Assembly (NCBI GenBank): GCA_025360745.1
Contig: JANYBP010000054.1
Span: 1-33,950 of the forward strand
Direction: 5' to 3'
DNA: 33,950 nucleotides
Source of the DNA: a bacterium
GTDB lineage: Bacteria; Verrucomicrobiota; Kiritimatiellia; CAIKKV01; CAIYGI01
Of this stretch, positions 1 through 8,071 are shown in pieces; position 1 is the stretch's first letter; every line of letters starts with the position of its first letter. The translations under genes were made by a program, and so were the position numbers. The notes beneath the pieces were generated by a model. It ran no database searches, was not told the DNA's origin, and worked only from the letters and a program-made list of their open reading frames with translations.

Positions 1-133
1 TTCTCATTATGGCCGCTAGAATACGGACGACACGGAGGTCGTCCCTCCAAAAACTTGGGAATCACGGGTGTTTTCGTGAATGGAGGGACGACCTCCGTGT
101 CGTCCGGACCTGCGCAAGAGGCCATAATGCGAA
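1..133. repeat. MITE-like palindromic element, left copy
   Basis: The element is bounded by inverted ends: TTCTCATTATGGCC at 1-14 and GGCCATAATGCGAA at 120-133, which pair with one mismatch. Inside are two hairpins that are themselves inverted relative to each other: GGACGAC, loop ACGGAG, GTCGTCC (25-44), and GGACGAC, loop CTCCGT, GTCGTCC (86-105). A second copy forms the right end of the window (33819-33950). No coding capacity is seen, so it would need a transposase in trans if mobile; that is inference. Confidence 0.8.
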
Positions 134-182
134 TTGCTGCAGCGCTTGCCTTGACGTTTTGCGCCAGGAAGGCGGAGTCATT

Positions 183-2597
183 ATGCGCGTTACGACCGAT
201 CGGAGATCGCTTATGAAACGAGACACCATAGCGGCCGCCATGCTCGTCATGCTGGCGGCCGGGAGTTCCTTCGCGGGAGGCGGGATGAACATGGATCAAT
301 TCGCGGCGAAGCTGATCGCGCTCAACACCACGGTGCTGAAAGCGAACGAAACCAAAAACGCGGACTCCATGCTGCTGAACGACATCCTGGCCCGCACACG
401 CGCCGCCAACGCCCGGCAGACGGCGGCTTTCGAGAAGGTGCGGACCAGGAGCGACTGGGAACAGTTCCGCGACGAACGCCTGGCCGCCATGCGCAACACC
501 TTCGGAGCGCGGGATTCGTCGCGCCTGGTTATGCCGCCGTCGCCGCCCCCGGTCACCACCACCGCCACGCTGCCGTGCGATGGCTTTCAGGTGGAAAATC
601 TGGTCATCGCCGGGCGGCAGGGCCTGCCGATCACCGCGAACCTGTACGTGCCGGCCCGGCCCGCCACCAATATGCCAGGGATTCTCCTGGCCCCCAGTCA
701 CCACAATCCGAAATGGCAGGGTGAATTGCAGGACATGGGCATGACCTGGGCGCGCAGCGGCTGTCTTGTGCTCGTGCCCGATCTGCCCGGCCACGGCGAA
801 GCGCGGCAGCAAATCTACGGCGGGCGCGAAGACTACCGCTGGCGCTACTACATGGGCATGCAACTTTATGCCGCGGGCGAAAGTCTGATGGCTTGGATGG
901 TGGCCGACCTGCGCCGCGGCCTGGATGTGCTGGCCGCCCGGCCGGGCGTGGACCCAAAGCGCCTGATCGTGATCGGCTCCGTGGCCGGCGGCGGCGATTT
1001 GGCGGCCGTGCTGGCGGCCACCGACAATCGCGTGACCTGCGCCATTCCCTATAACTACGGCAGCCCGGTGTTCCACGCGCCGGAAGCGCCGGACGGCACG
1101 GCCTGGGTTGACCATGCCGGCGGCAGCGATTTCGACACGGTGCGCTGTCTGCGCAATAACGCCCGCGACGGCTTCAATCCCTGGCTGATCGTGGCCGCCT
1201 GCGCGCCGCGCTACACGGTGTTCGCCAAGGAGTTCGACTGGCAGCCGGACGGCGACGAGGGTTTTGCGCGGATCGCCGGCGTTTTCGACCTCTACGGCGC
1301 CCGCGATCGCCTGAACTCGACCCACGGCCACGGCAACGGCAGCCAGCCGCTCAATGTCGCATCGCACTGCAACAATGTCGGCCCGTCGCATCGCGCGAGT
1401 CTCTACCCGCTGCTGGCGCGCTGGCTCAAGATGCCGGTTCCGGTGGAGTTCAAATCGCGCCTGACGCCCGAGCAACTGACCTGCCTGACACCGGCGGCGC
1501 GCCTGCAGTGGCAGGTGCGGCCGGTGTACGAACTGCTGGCCGAAATGGCGGCCAGTCAATTGCATACGGCGGCGAAGTCGAGCCGCGACGAGTTGCGCCG
1601 CGCCTGGGCCGGGGCGCTGGGCGAGGTGACGCCGGCCGCGCTCCCGGAGCTTAAACGCCGCGAAATTGTCGAGGGCGACGGTTTCGGCGCCGAACGTCTG
1701 CTGCTCTCCGTGGAGCCGGGAATCCTGGTGCCTGTCGTGCTCTTGAAACCAGCGGCGGCGCCGGGCGCCGCGCCGGCGCGTCCGCCCGTCGTGATCGCGG
1801 TTGCGCAGGCCGGCAAGGATGCCTTCCTCTGCAAGCGCGCGGCGGAGATTGCCGGCTTGCTGTCGCGCGGCGTGGCCGTCTGTCTGGTGGACGTGCGCGG
1901 CGTCGGCGAAACCGCGCCCTCCGGCGATCGCGCCTGGTATTCCAGCACCGTGGAACTGACCTCCATGGATTTGATGCTCGGCCAGACCGTGCTCGGCGCC
2001 CGCGTTCGCGATCTGCGCAGCGTCCTGCGCCACCTGCAATCGCGTCCCGATCTGGACGGCCGCCGGGCGGCGGTCTGGGGTGAGTCGTTCGCGCCGGTCA
2101 ACTCGCCGGATTTCGTGGATCCACCCATGAAAGACGGTGTCTCCGCCGCGCTCGCCGAACCCATGGGCGCGACGGCGGCCTTGCTGCTGGCGCTGTTCGA
2201 GGACGATGTCCGGGCCGTGGTCGCGCGCGGCGGTTTGACCGGTTATGCCGCCTTGCTGGACGGTCCCGCCTGCCATGTCGTAATGGACGTCGTCGTGCCG
2301 CGGGCGATCGCGCTTGGCGACCTGGCCGCTGTCGCGGCGGCCATCGCGCCGCGGCCGCTGAAACTGGAGATGCTGGTCGATGGACGCAACCGCCTGGCCG
2401 CGCAAGATCGCATCGAGCGCGATTTCGCCAGCGCGCGCGGCCTACGGCGAGCATGCCGGGGTCTTGACCCTCTCCCCCGCTTTCCAGCCCGACGCCGCGG
2501 AATGGCTAGCGAAGGAACTGAAGCAGAAGCCAGAAGCCGGAAGTCAGTAGTCAGAAGTCGGAAGTCAGAGGTCAGAGGTCAGAGGTCTGTCTTCTGA
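183..2597 (+). CDS. Secreted two-domain alpha/beta hydrolase (acetyl-esterase-like), probable frameshift near the 3' end
   Basis: Exported protein with a signal peptide (basic start, then AAAMLVMLAAGSSFAGG) and two alpha/beta-hydrolase modules in tandem, as in acetylxylan-esterase-like carbohydrate esterases. In module 1 the nucleophile elbow reads VIGSVAGGG, with Ala near residue 268 where family members have Ser, so it may be inactive. Module 2 has a conventional elbow, WGESFAP, with Ser near residue 635. ATG 183 has GGAAGGCGGAG upstream; ATG 213 with GGAG is an equally good start. After the GC run at 2431-2440 the open frame becomes Arg-rich and runs into heptamer repeats until TGA 2597. 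A shift there instead gives a coherent tail (AYGEHAGVLTLSP) ending at TAG 2550, and it restores a GxH motif that is the likely catalytic His. So the true end is probably 2550. Substrate unknown; an acyl ester on a polysaccharide is likely. Confidence 0.75.
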   Translation: MRVTTDRRSLMKRDTIAAAMLVMLAAGSSFAGGGMNMDQFAAKLIALNTTVLKANETKNADSMLLNDILARTRAANARQTAAFEKVRTRSDWEQFRDERLAAMRNTFGARDSSRLVMPPSPPPVTTTATLPCDGFQVENLVIAGRQGLPITANLYVPARPATNMPGILLAPSHHNPKWQGELQDMGMTWARSGCLVLVPDLPGHGEARQQIYGGREDYRWRYYMGMQLYAAGESLMAWMVADLRRGLDVLAARPGVDPKRLIVIGSVAGGGDLAAVLAATDNRVTCAIPYNYGSPVFHAPEAPDGTAWVDHAGGSDFDTVRCLRNNARDGFNPWLIVAACAPRYTVFAKEFDWQPDGDEGFARIAGVFDLYGARDRLNSTHGHGNGSQPLNVASHCNNVGPSHRASLYPLLARWLKMPVPVEFKSRLTPEQLTCLTPAARLQWQVRPVYELLAEMAASQLHTAAKSSRDELRRAWAGALGEVTPAALPELKRREIVEGDGFGAERLLLSVEPGILVPVVLLKPAAAPGAAPARPPVVIAVAQAGKDAFLCKRAAEIAGLLSRGVAVCLVDVRGVGETAPSGDRAWYSSTVELTSMDLMLGQTVLGARVRDLRSVLRHLQSRPDLDGRRAAVWGESFAPVNSPDFVDPPMKDGVSAALAEPMGATAALLLALFEDDVRAVVARGGLTGYAALLDGPACHVVMDVVVPRAIALGDLAAVAAAIAPRPLKLEMLVDGRNRLAAQDRIERDFASARGLRRACRGLDPLPRFPARRRGMASEGTEAEARSRKSVVRSRKSEVRGQRSVF

Positions 2598-2603
2598 CTT
2601 CTG
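2524..2603. repeat. Heptamer array: nine forward units plus short inverted arm
   Basis: Nine in-phase 7-bp units, 2524-2586, follow the pattern C[A/G]G[A/T][A/G]G[T/C] (CAGAAGC, CGGAAGT, CAGAGGT and so on). They are followed by the inverted version CTTCTGACTTCTG (2591-2603), so the ends can pair. The likely natural stop of the upstream hydrolase (TAG 2548-2550) lies inside the unit CAGTAGT. Confidence 0.85.
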
Positions 2604-2628
2604 TCGCTTTTGTCGCTTTTGTCGCTTT
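2602..2628. repeat. Three tandem copies of a 9-bp unit
   Basis: TGTCGCTTT is repeated three times without error (2602-2610, 2611-2619, 2620-2628), directly abutting the heptamer array. No function is evident. The T-rich strand could help end transcription of the upstream gene, but there is no good GC stem directly before it. Confidence 0.85.
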
Positions 2629-2684
2629 TTGATTGCCCCCTCCGGTCGCCCAAGTTATGATCCCCCGCGTGGTGGGGGCAATGT

Positions 2685-2720
2685 CGGTGAATCGGTGAAT
2701 CGGTGAATCGGTGAGTCGGT
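2685..2720. repeat. Tandem 8-bp repeat upstream of the dehydrogenase operon
   Basis: CGGTGAAT occurs three times in a row (2685-2692, 2693-2700, 2701-2708), then CGGTGAGT (2709-2716) and a partial fifth copy. The array ends six bases before a perfect TATAAT hexamer, so the repeat units occupy the -35 region. Confidence 0.85.
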
Positions 2721-2731
2721 GGTCATATAAT
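2703..2731 (+). promoter_or_regulatory. Candidate promoter of the dehydrogenase-aminotransferase operon
   Basis: A perfect -10 hexamer TATAAT lies at 2726-2731, 75 bases before the dehydrogenase start. The -35 position falls in the 8-bp repeat and matches poorly (GTGAAT at 17-bp spacing), which suggests an activator or an alternative sigma contact. The assignment rests on the -10 box alone. Confidence 0.45.
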
Positions 2732-2806
2732 ACCCAGTGTAGCGGGGGAATATTTTGTTTTTTCGAAGCGCAAGGATTTGACGGGGACACCCGGGAAGGA
2801 ACCACG

Positions 2807-4192
2807 ATGAAAGAGATGATTCAGGAGTTGGTGCAACGCGCCCGCGCGGCGCAAAAGATCGTTGAGTACTGGCCGCAGGAGCAGGTGGACATGATGGTCG
2901 CCGCGGTCGGCTGGGAACTTTACAAGGAAGAGAACGCCGTGCGTTGCGCGGAACTGGCCATTCGCGAAACCGGCATCGGCATCTACGCGGACAAGCTGCT
3001 CAAGCATCGCAAGAAGACCCTCGGCACCCTGCGCGACCTGGCCGGCGTGCGGACGGTCGGCGTGATCGAGGTGGACGAGGCCAAGGGTCTGATGAAGCTC
3101 GCGAAACCGGTCGGCGTGATCGCCGCCATCACCCCGGTAACCAATCCGACCTCGACCCCGGCCGGCAACGGCCTGGCGATTCTCAAGACCCGTAACGCCG
3201 TGATTTTCGGCCCCCACCCCCGCGCCAAACAGGCCACCGGGCTGGCGATCGAACTGATGCGGGCGGGTCTGCGGAAGGCCGGCGCGCCGGAGGATCTGGT
3301 GCAGGTTCTGCCCGAGGCCTCGAAGGAGGCCGTGCAGGCCCTGATGCCGGCCGTGGATCTGGTGGTCGCCACCGGCGCCGGCGCGCTGGTCAAAACCGCC
3401 TACTCCAGCGGCACGCCGGCCTACGGGGTCGGCGCCGGCAACGCCTGCGTGGTGGTGGACGAGACGGCCGTGATCGCGGACGCGGCCAAAAAGGTTTTTC
3501 TAAGCAAGACCTTCGATCATGCGACCTCATGCTCGAGCGAGAACTCGCTGATCGTGCAGGAGGGCAGCTGGGACGCCATGCTGGCGGCGCTGAAATCGCA
3601 CGGCGGCTACCTCTGCAATCCCGCCGAAGCGGCCAAGTTGAAGGCGGCCATGTGGCCGGACGGCGCCCACCTCGATCCGCGCATCACCGCCCACGCCGCG
3701 GGCGAGATCGCCAAACTGGCGGGCTTGAACGTGCCGGAAGGCACGCGCTTCCTGATGGTGCTGGGGACGGAACCGCTGGCCGACGACCTCTTTGCCCGCG
3801 AGAAACTTTCGCCCGTGCTGACCCTCTGGAAGTACGGCCAGTTCTCCGAGGCCGTCGCGCTGATCGAACGCATCACGCGCCAGTGCGGCTACGGCCATTC
3901 CTGCGGCATCCACAGCACGAACGACGCGCACATCCTGGAACTGGCAACGCGCTGCCACGTCAGCCGCATGATGGTCAACCAGCCGCAGTGCTACGGCAAC
4001 AGCGGTAACTACGACAACGGCATGCCCTTCACGATGACGCTCGGGTGCGGCACCTGGGGCGGCAACATCACCAGCGAAAACGTCTGCTGGAAGCATTTTC
4101 TCAACACGACCTGGGTGTCGCGGCCGATTCCGCCCGTCCTGCCGGACGAGCAGAAACTGTTCGGAGCGCTCTGGGCAAAATTCGGCAAGTGA
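2807..4192 (+). CDS. CoA-acylating aldehyde dehydrogenase, sulfoacetaldehyde dehydrogenase (SauS)-like
   Basis: 461-residue soluble enzyme expected to oxidise an aldehyde to an acyl-CoA with NAD(P). The catalytic cysteine is Cys242 in FDHATSCSSENS. The C-terminal half has LSPVLTLWKYGQFSEA, CGYGHSCGIHST, YDNGMPFTMTLGCGTWGGN and KHFLNTT, the pattern of the acylating branch (EutE/AdhE N-domain) and, from memory, closest to sulfoacetaldehyde dehydrogenases of the SauS type. Succinate-semialdehyde or malonate-semialdehyde dehydrogenase (acylating) remain possible, because substrate cannot be read from motifs alone. ATG 2807 follows GGGAAGGA at good spacing; the longer upstream frame has no support. 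The gene is followed after 19 bases by a class III aminotransferase, implying that an amine is deaminated to the aldehyde this enzyme uses. Confidence 0.85.
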   Translation: MKEMIQELVQRARAAQKIVEYWPQEQVDMMVAAVGWELYKEENAVRCAELAIRETGIGIYADKLLKHRKKTLGTLRDLAGVRTVGVIEVDEAKGLMKLAKPVGVIAAITPVTNPTSTPAGNGLAILKTRNAVIFGPHPRAKQATGLAIELMRAGLRKAGAPEDLVQVLPEASKEAVQALMPAVDLVVATGAGALVKTAYSSGTPAYGVGAGNACVVVDETAVIADAAKKVFLSKTFDHATSCSSENSLIVQEGSWDAMLAALKSHGGYLCNPAEAAKLKAAMWPDGAHLDPRITAHAAGEIAKLAGLNVPEGTRFLMVLGTEPLADDLFAREKLSPVLTLWKYGQFSEAVALIERITRQCGYGHSCGIHSTNDAHILELATRCHVSRMMVNQPQCYGNSGNYDNGMPFTMTLGCGTWGGNITSENVCWKHFLNTTWVSRPIPPVLPDEQKLFGALWAKFGK

Positions 4193-4211
4193 TCCGGGAG
4201 AGATAGAAAAT

Positions 4212-5507
4212 ATGGAAACGAAGACCATGGAAACGAAAAAATTATACGACGAGTATCTGATTACCAGCATGGTGGCGGGCTTCGAGCCGATCGAGGTCGA
4301 GCGCGCCTCCGGCTGTTCGATGTTCGGCAGCGACGGGCGCGAATACCTGGACTGCTTCAGCGGCATCTCGGTGGTCAACGCCGGCCACGGGCACCCCAGG
4401 GTGCTGGCCGCGGCCAAGGCGCAGATGGACAAGCTGGTCCACTGCTGCACCTACGTCTATTACAGCCCGCGCGCCGGCGAGTTCGCCAAACGCCTGGCTG
4501 AGGTCACGCCCGGCCGCCTGCAGAAGAGCTTTTTCGGCAGCGGCGGCGCCGAGGCCAACGAGGGCGCGATGCGCCTGGCCAAGCAGTTCACCAAGCGCAA
4601 AGAGCTGGTCTGCCTGACCATGAGTTTCCACGGCCGCTCCGCGGGCACGCTTTCCATCACCGGCAACCGCGGCCGCAAGAAGGGGTCGGGACCCTACCTC
4701 TCCGGCGTGGCCTTCGCGCCGGCGCCCTACTGCTACCGCTGCCCGTTCAAGCTGACCTATCCCGGCTGCGGCTGCGCCTGCGCCGAGTTCATGGATCACG
4801 TCCTGAAGTACCAGACCGCCGGCGATGTCGCGGCCTTCATCAGCGAGCCGGTGATGGGCGAAGGCGGCATCCTCGCGCCGCCCCCGGAATACCTAAAGAT
4901 CGCCACGGACATCGTGCGCCGCGACGGCGGATTGTACATCGCCGACGAAGTGCAGTGCGGTTACGGGCGCACCGGCAAGATGTTCGCCGTCGAGCACTAT
5001 GGCGTCGAACCGGACATCCTCTGCGCGGCCAAGGGCATCGCCGACGGCTTCCCGCTGAGCGCCTTCATCGCGCGGCCGGAGGTGGCGGGGGCCTTCACGC
5101 CCGGCGACCATCTCTCGACTTTCGGCGGCAACCCGGTGAGCTGCGCCGCGGCGATCGCCAATCTCGATGTCATGCGCGACGAGGATCTGCCAGGTAATGC
5201 CACGCGCCGCGGCGACCAGATCATGGCCCGCCTGCGCGAGTTCCAGCAGAAGTGCCGCCTGGTCGGCGATGTGCGCGGCAAAGGTTTGATGATCGGCGTC
5301 GAGCTGGTCACGGACGCCGCGCGCACGGCGGCGCCCGCCGAGGCCAAACAGATACGCGAGCTTTGCCGCGAAAACGGCGTGCTGGTGGGGCTGGGCGGCG
5401 TGATGGCCAACGTCATCCGCATCCAGCCGCCGCTCACGATCACCGAGGCCCAGGCCCATCACCTTTGCGACGTGCTCACCGATGTGCTGAAACGCCTGGC
5501 CGGCTGA
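4212..5507 (+). CDS. Class III PLP-dependent aminotransferase (candidate taurine or omega-amino acid aminotransferase)
   Basis: 431-residue fold-type I aminotransferase of the ornithine/GABA/omega-amino acid class. Visible motifs are GSGGAEANEGAM for cofactor phosphate (109-120), SFHGRSAG (138-145), EPVMGEGG (212-219), the pyridine-binding Asp245 in IADEVQCGYGRTGK, and the Schiff-base lysine Lys274 in LCAAKGIADGF. A Cys-rich insert (PYCYRCPF...YPGCGCAC, 172-190) occurs in a subset of this family. It is co-transcribed with the acylating aldehyde dehydrogenase 19 bases upstream, so the likely reaction is removal of a terminal amino group (taurine, beta-alanine or GABA) to give an aldehyde. The start region carries a direct duplication of ATGGAAACGAA (4212 and 4227), giving two in-frame ATGs; GGGAG lies 11 bases before the first. 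No transporter or regulator accompanies the pair. Confidence 0.85.
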   Translation: METKTMETKKLYDEYLITSMVAGFEPIEVERASGCSMFGSDGREYLDCFSGISVVNAGHGHPRVLAAAKAQMDKLVHCCTYVYYSPRAGEFAKRLAEVTPGRLQKSFFGSGGAEANEGAMRLAKQFTKRKELVCLTMSFHGRSAGTLSITGNRGRKKGSGPYLSGVAFAPAPYCYRCPFKLTYPGCGCACAEFMDHVLKYQTAGDVAAFISEPVMGEGGILAPPPEYLKIATDIVRRDGGLYIADEVQCGYGRTGKMFAVEHYGVEPDILCAAKGIADGFPLSAFIARPEVAGAFTPGDHLSTFGGNPVSCAAAIANLDVMRDEDLPGNATRRGDQIMARLREFQQKCRLVGDVRGKGLMIGVELVTDAARTAAPAEAKQIRELCRENGVLVGLGGVMANVIRIQPPLTITEAQAHHLCDVLTDVLKRLAG

Positions 5508-5809
5508 ACGCCAGCCCTCCGTTTCATAGGGCGCTTCGGGAGCCAGCCGCGGGAGGTGCGCAGCGGCGGCGCGCCCGGCCCCAGCTTGTTATTGCGGTTG
5601 TGTGCGGATCGAAGACGGCGCTCTCGGCGAGAGCGCCCTACCTTTCATTTAACCACGGCACTGAAGCATTAGTTGTCAAGGCCGTTTCCGCTTAACTGTG
5701 TTCCCGCTTGACTGTCGCCGTCAAAGCGCGCATGGTCTCGCCTGTCGCCGCATTCGAGCCGGTGCGGCGGCGCAACTCGAAATAGGCTTTATTTCAAAGG
5801 AGACGGACG
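5508..5809. other. Intergenic region with hairpin and possible operator
   Basis: About 300 bases without a convincing gene. It contains a GC-rich stretch opened by TAGGGCGCT (5527) and closed by AGCGCCCTA (5632-5640), with a perfect hairpin at the right end (see 5617-5637). Nearer the next gene is an inverted repeat TTGAC, 7 bases, GTCAA (5708-5724), which could be an operator; support is weak. Confidence 0.5.
5617..5637. repeat. Perfect 9-bp-stem hairpin (REP-like)
   Basis: GGCGCTCTC, loop GGC, GAGAGCGCC. There is no T-tract on either side, so it is not a standard Rho-independent terminator, although it may stabilise the 3' end of the upstream operon. It looks like a dispersed extragenic palindrome; only one full copy is present here. 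Confidence 0.7.
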
Positions 5810-8002
5810 ATGCCGCGGATCAAGACCAAAAGTGATATAAAAAAGTCGCTGATTGTGTTCGCTCTGGGTTGTTGCTCGCTGTTTCCGGCCGGCGCAACGC
5901 GGGCCGCCGGGGAAGATCCCTATCTGACCTATGTGCGCAACGCCCCCGAATTCAAGGCGGTGCGCCAGGATCCCGCCGCCTGGACGGCCCGCTGGAACAC
6001 CTGGGTTTACATGCCGTGGCGTTTCAAATGGACCATCGGCACGGGCGACGAGGGCGGACAGTTTTGCAAGGACTACGGCTTCAACGGCGGCTTCACGGAC
6101 CATGGCGACACCAGCGTCCTGCCCTGGCTGGATAAGTGGAATCTGAAGTTCTACAACGATCACACGGCGGCCAAGGGCTACCTCTGCCTGCAGGACAAAG
6201 ACGGGTTCAAGAGTTTCAAGCGCGATGCCCGCGCCATCCGGCGCGGCGCCAAGGGCGAGGCGGCGCTCGACGCCGCCCTGCTCCAAAAGCTGAAAGCGCT
6301 CGTGACGGGCAACGTGAATAAACTGAAGAAGAGCCCGGTCCGCATCGCTTATGCGCTGGACGACGAAGTTTCCAGCGGCTCCTTCCTCAAGCCGATCCCC
6401 TGGCGCATGAACGCCGACGACAAGGCTTACGAGACCTGGCTGGCCGGATATTATGGAGTCAATCCGCCCGCCGCCCAGTACGTGACACCGGACTTCCTCC
6501 AGCCCCAGTATGGCCGCAAACTCAGCGAGCTGGACTTTTCCCCGCTGCTCGACCGCATCACCTATAACGATTCGCTGTGGGCGAATTTCCTCGGCGATCT
6601 GGTGGAATGCTCGAACACGGCCGATCCCGAGACACCCTGCGGTTTCGTCGGCGGTCAGACACCCAACATGTGGGGCGGTTACGATTACGTGAAATTGACC
6701 AAGAAGATCCAGTTCATCGAGGCCTATCTGGGGACGGCGCAATCCATCATTCGCTCGCTGGGCCCGAAGATTCCGCAGGTCACGACCCACTTTCACCAGG
6801 ACAAGGCCGACGTCGCGAGCGACATCTGGCAGACCTGGTGGTGCCTGGCCAACGGAAACCGCGGCATGATCGGCTGGGTGGACGGCTGGTTCGACGACAA
6901 GGTTCCGCGGAAATGGCTGAGCGAGTACAAGGACACAAACAAGGAGGTCTCCTCTGTTCAGGGAATGAAGGTTGCCGGCGCCAAGTGGATTCACGACGGT
7001 GTGGCGATCTATTATTCCCAGGCCTCGATCCAGGTGTCGTGGTGCCTGGATATCGAAGCGCATGGCAAGACATGGGGCAATCGCGGCGACGATGCCGTGC
7101 ATGGAACCTGGTCCAACGTCCGCACGGCGTGGGAATACCTGCTGACAGATTCGGGCATTCAGTACAACTGGGTCGGTTATGACGACCTGATCCTGAATGG
7201 CGTGCCCAAGGAGTTCAAGGTGCTGATCCTGCCCTCCTGTTACGCCCTCTCCGACATCGAGGCCAAGCGCATCCGCGACTTCTGCGAGGCCGGCGGCACG
7301 GTGATTGCCGACTTCGCGTGCGGCATCTTCGATCAACACGGCAAGGGACGCAAGGCCGGCGCGCTTGACGATCTGTTCGGCATCAAACACGACGGCAACG
7401 AAACCAAGAAGGACTTCTTCGCCGGCTCGCTCTGGGTGGAAACCAACCAGGACAAAGGCTTCAGCGGCGGCACCCGCAAACGTCTGGAAACGCTTTCGCC
7501 GAAACTGCAGGACGGCTTCGCCGTGGCCGAGCCGAAACTCGGCGTCAAGCATACCATGAAGGTCGGCATGGGCACGGCGGTCTACCTGAACCTCTCGCCG
7601 CAGCGCTACCACCTCTACCGCGAGGAAGGCAAGACCGACGACGCCCAACGCGCCGTCTTCACCGGTCCCGTGCTGGCCGCGGGCATCAAGCCCTGGGTCA
7701 AGGTCACCGCCGCCGGCAAGCGCCCCACCAACGTCGAAGCCACCTACTTCACGAAAAACGGGCGGACGTGGGTCTTTATCCTGCAAAACGCGCGCGTGAC
7801 CTCCACCGCGCTCGGCGATACGAAGACCGAAGGACTGACGGGCGGACGGCTTCCGATCGAAGTCGAATTCCCGGGCGTCCTGCAGGGCGTGGTGGATGAG
7901 CGGTCCGGCAAGCAACTCGGCGCCGGATCGAAATTCAAACTCGAACTCCCCATGGCCGAGGCCGTCATGCTGAGCTTCGCGGGCACACCCCCGGGCCGCT
8001 AA
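5810..8002 (+). CDS. Secreted GH42-like protein with beta-galactosidase trimerisation-type domain
   Basis: 730-residue exported protein. A basic start (MPRIKTKSDIKK) is followed by a hydrophobic stretch to about residue 30 ending GATRAAG, a typical signal peptide. The body (about 35-450) looks like a TIM-barrel glycosidase rich in Trp and Tyr. Acidic residues in YALDDEVSSGSF (Glu186) are candidates for catalysis, but I cannot identify the acid/base and nucleophile pair with confidence. About residues 469-515 (FKVLILPSCYALSDIEAKRI, then AGGTVIADFACG) resemble the Rossmann-like trimerisation domain of GH42 beta-galactosidases. A beta-rich C-terminal part follows. AAAGGAG sits seven bases before ATG 5810. 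Probable role: cleaving polysaccharide outside the cytoplasm; exact family and substrate unknown. It converges on nagA, which handles N-acetylglucosamine 6-phosphate. Confidence 0.7.
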   Translation: MPRIKTKSDIKKSLIVFALGCCSLFPAGATRAAGEDPYLTYVRNAPEFKAVRQDPAAWTARWNTWVYMPWRFKWTIGTGDEGGQFCKDYGFNGGFTDHGDTSVLPWLDKWNLKFYNDHTAAKGYLCLQDKDGFKSFKRDARAIRRGAKGEAALDAALLQKLKALVTGNVNKLKKSPVRIAYALDDEVSSGSFLKPIPWRMNADDKAYETWLAGYYGVNPPAAQYVTPDFLQPQYGRKLSELDFSPLLDRITYNDSLWANFLGDLVECSNTADPETPCGFVGGQTPNMWGGYDYVKLTKKIQFIEAYLGTAQSIIRSLGPKIPQVTTHFHQDKADVASDIWQTWWCLANGNRGMIGWVDGWFDDKVPRKWLSEYKDTNKEVSSVQGMKVAGAKWIHDGVAIYYSQASIQVSWCLDIEAHGKTWGNRGDDAVHGTWSNVRTAWEYLLTDSGIQYNWVGYDDLILNGVPKEFKVLILPSCYALSDIEAKRIRDFCEAGGTVIADFACGIFDQHGKGRKAGALDDLFGIKHDGNETKKDFFAGSLWVETNQDKGFSGGTRKRLETLSPKLQDGFAVAEPKLGVKHTMKVGMGTAVYLNLSPQRYHLYREEGKTDDAQRAVFTGPVLAAGIKPWVKVTAAGKRPTNVEATYFTKNGRTWVFILQNARVTSTALGDTKTEGLTGGRLPIEVEFPGVLQGVVDERSGKQLGAGSKFKLELPMAEAVMLSFAGTPPGR

Positions 8003-8010
8003 GATCGGGT

Positions 8011-8066
8011 AAAAGAAGCCAGGCCGGATTGTCGCCGTGGAGGCGACATTCCGGCCTGACTCTTTT
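8011..8066. terminator. Bidirectional intrinsic terminator between convergent genes
   Basis: A stem of about 16 bp with one mismatch: AGGCCGGATTGTCGCC (8021-8036), loop GTGGA, GGCGACATTCCGGCCT (8042-8057). It is flanked by AAAAG on the left and TCTTTT on the right. Read from either strand it gives a GC stem followed by a T-tract, so it should stop both the GH42-like gene and nagA. Confidence 0.85.
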
Positions 8067-8071
8067 CACCC

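Noticed and set aside
5617-5637. Rho-independent terminator after the aminotransferase
   Set aside because: A perfect stem but no T-tract; recorded as an extragenic palindrome instead.
5789-7915. Long minus-strand frame opposite the GH42-like gene
   Set aside because: A GC-rich shadow of the plus-strand gene. The plus strand has a signal peptide, ribosome binding site and domain motifs, whereas the minus frame has none.
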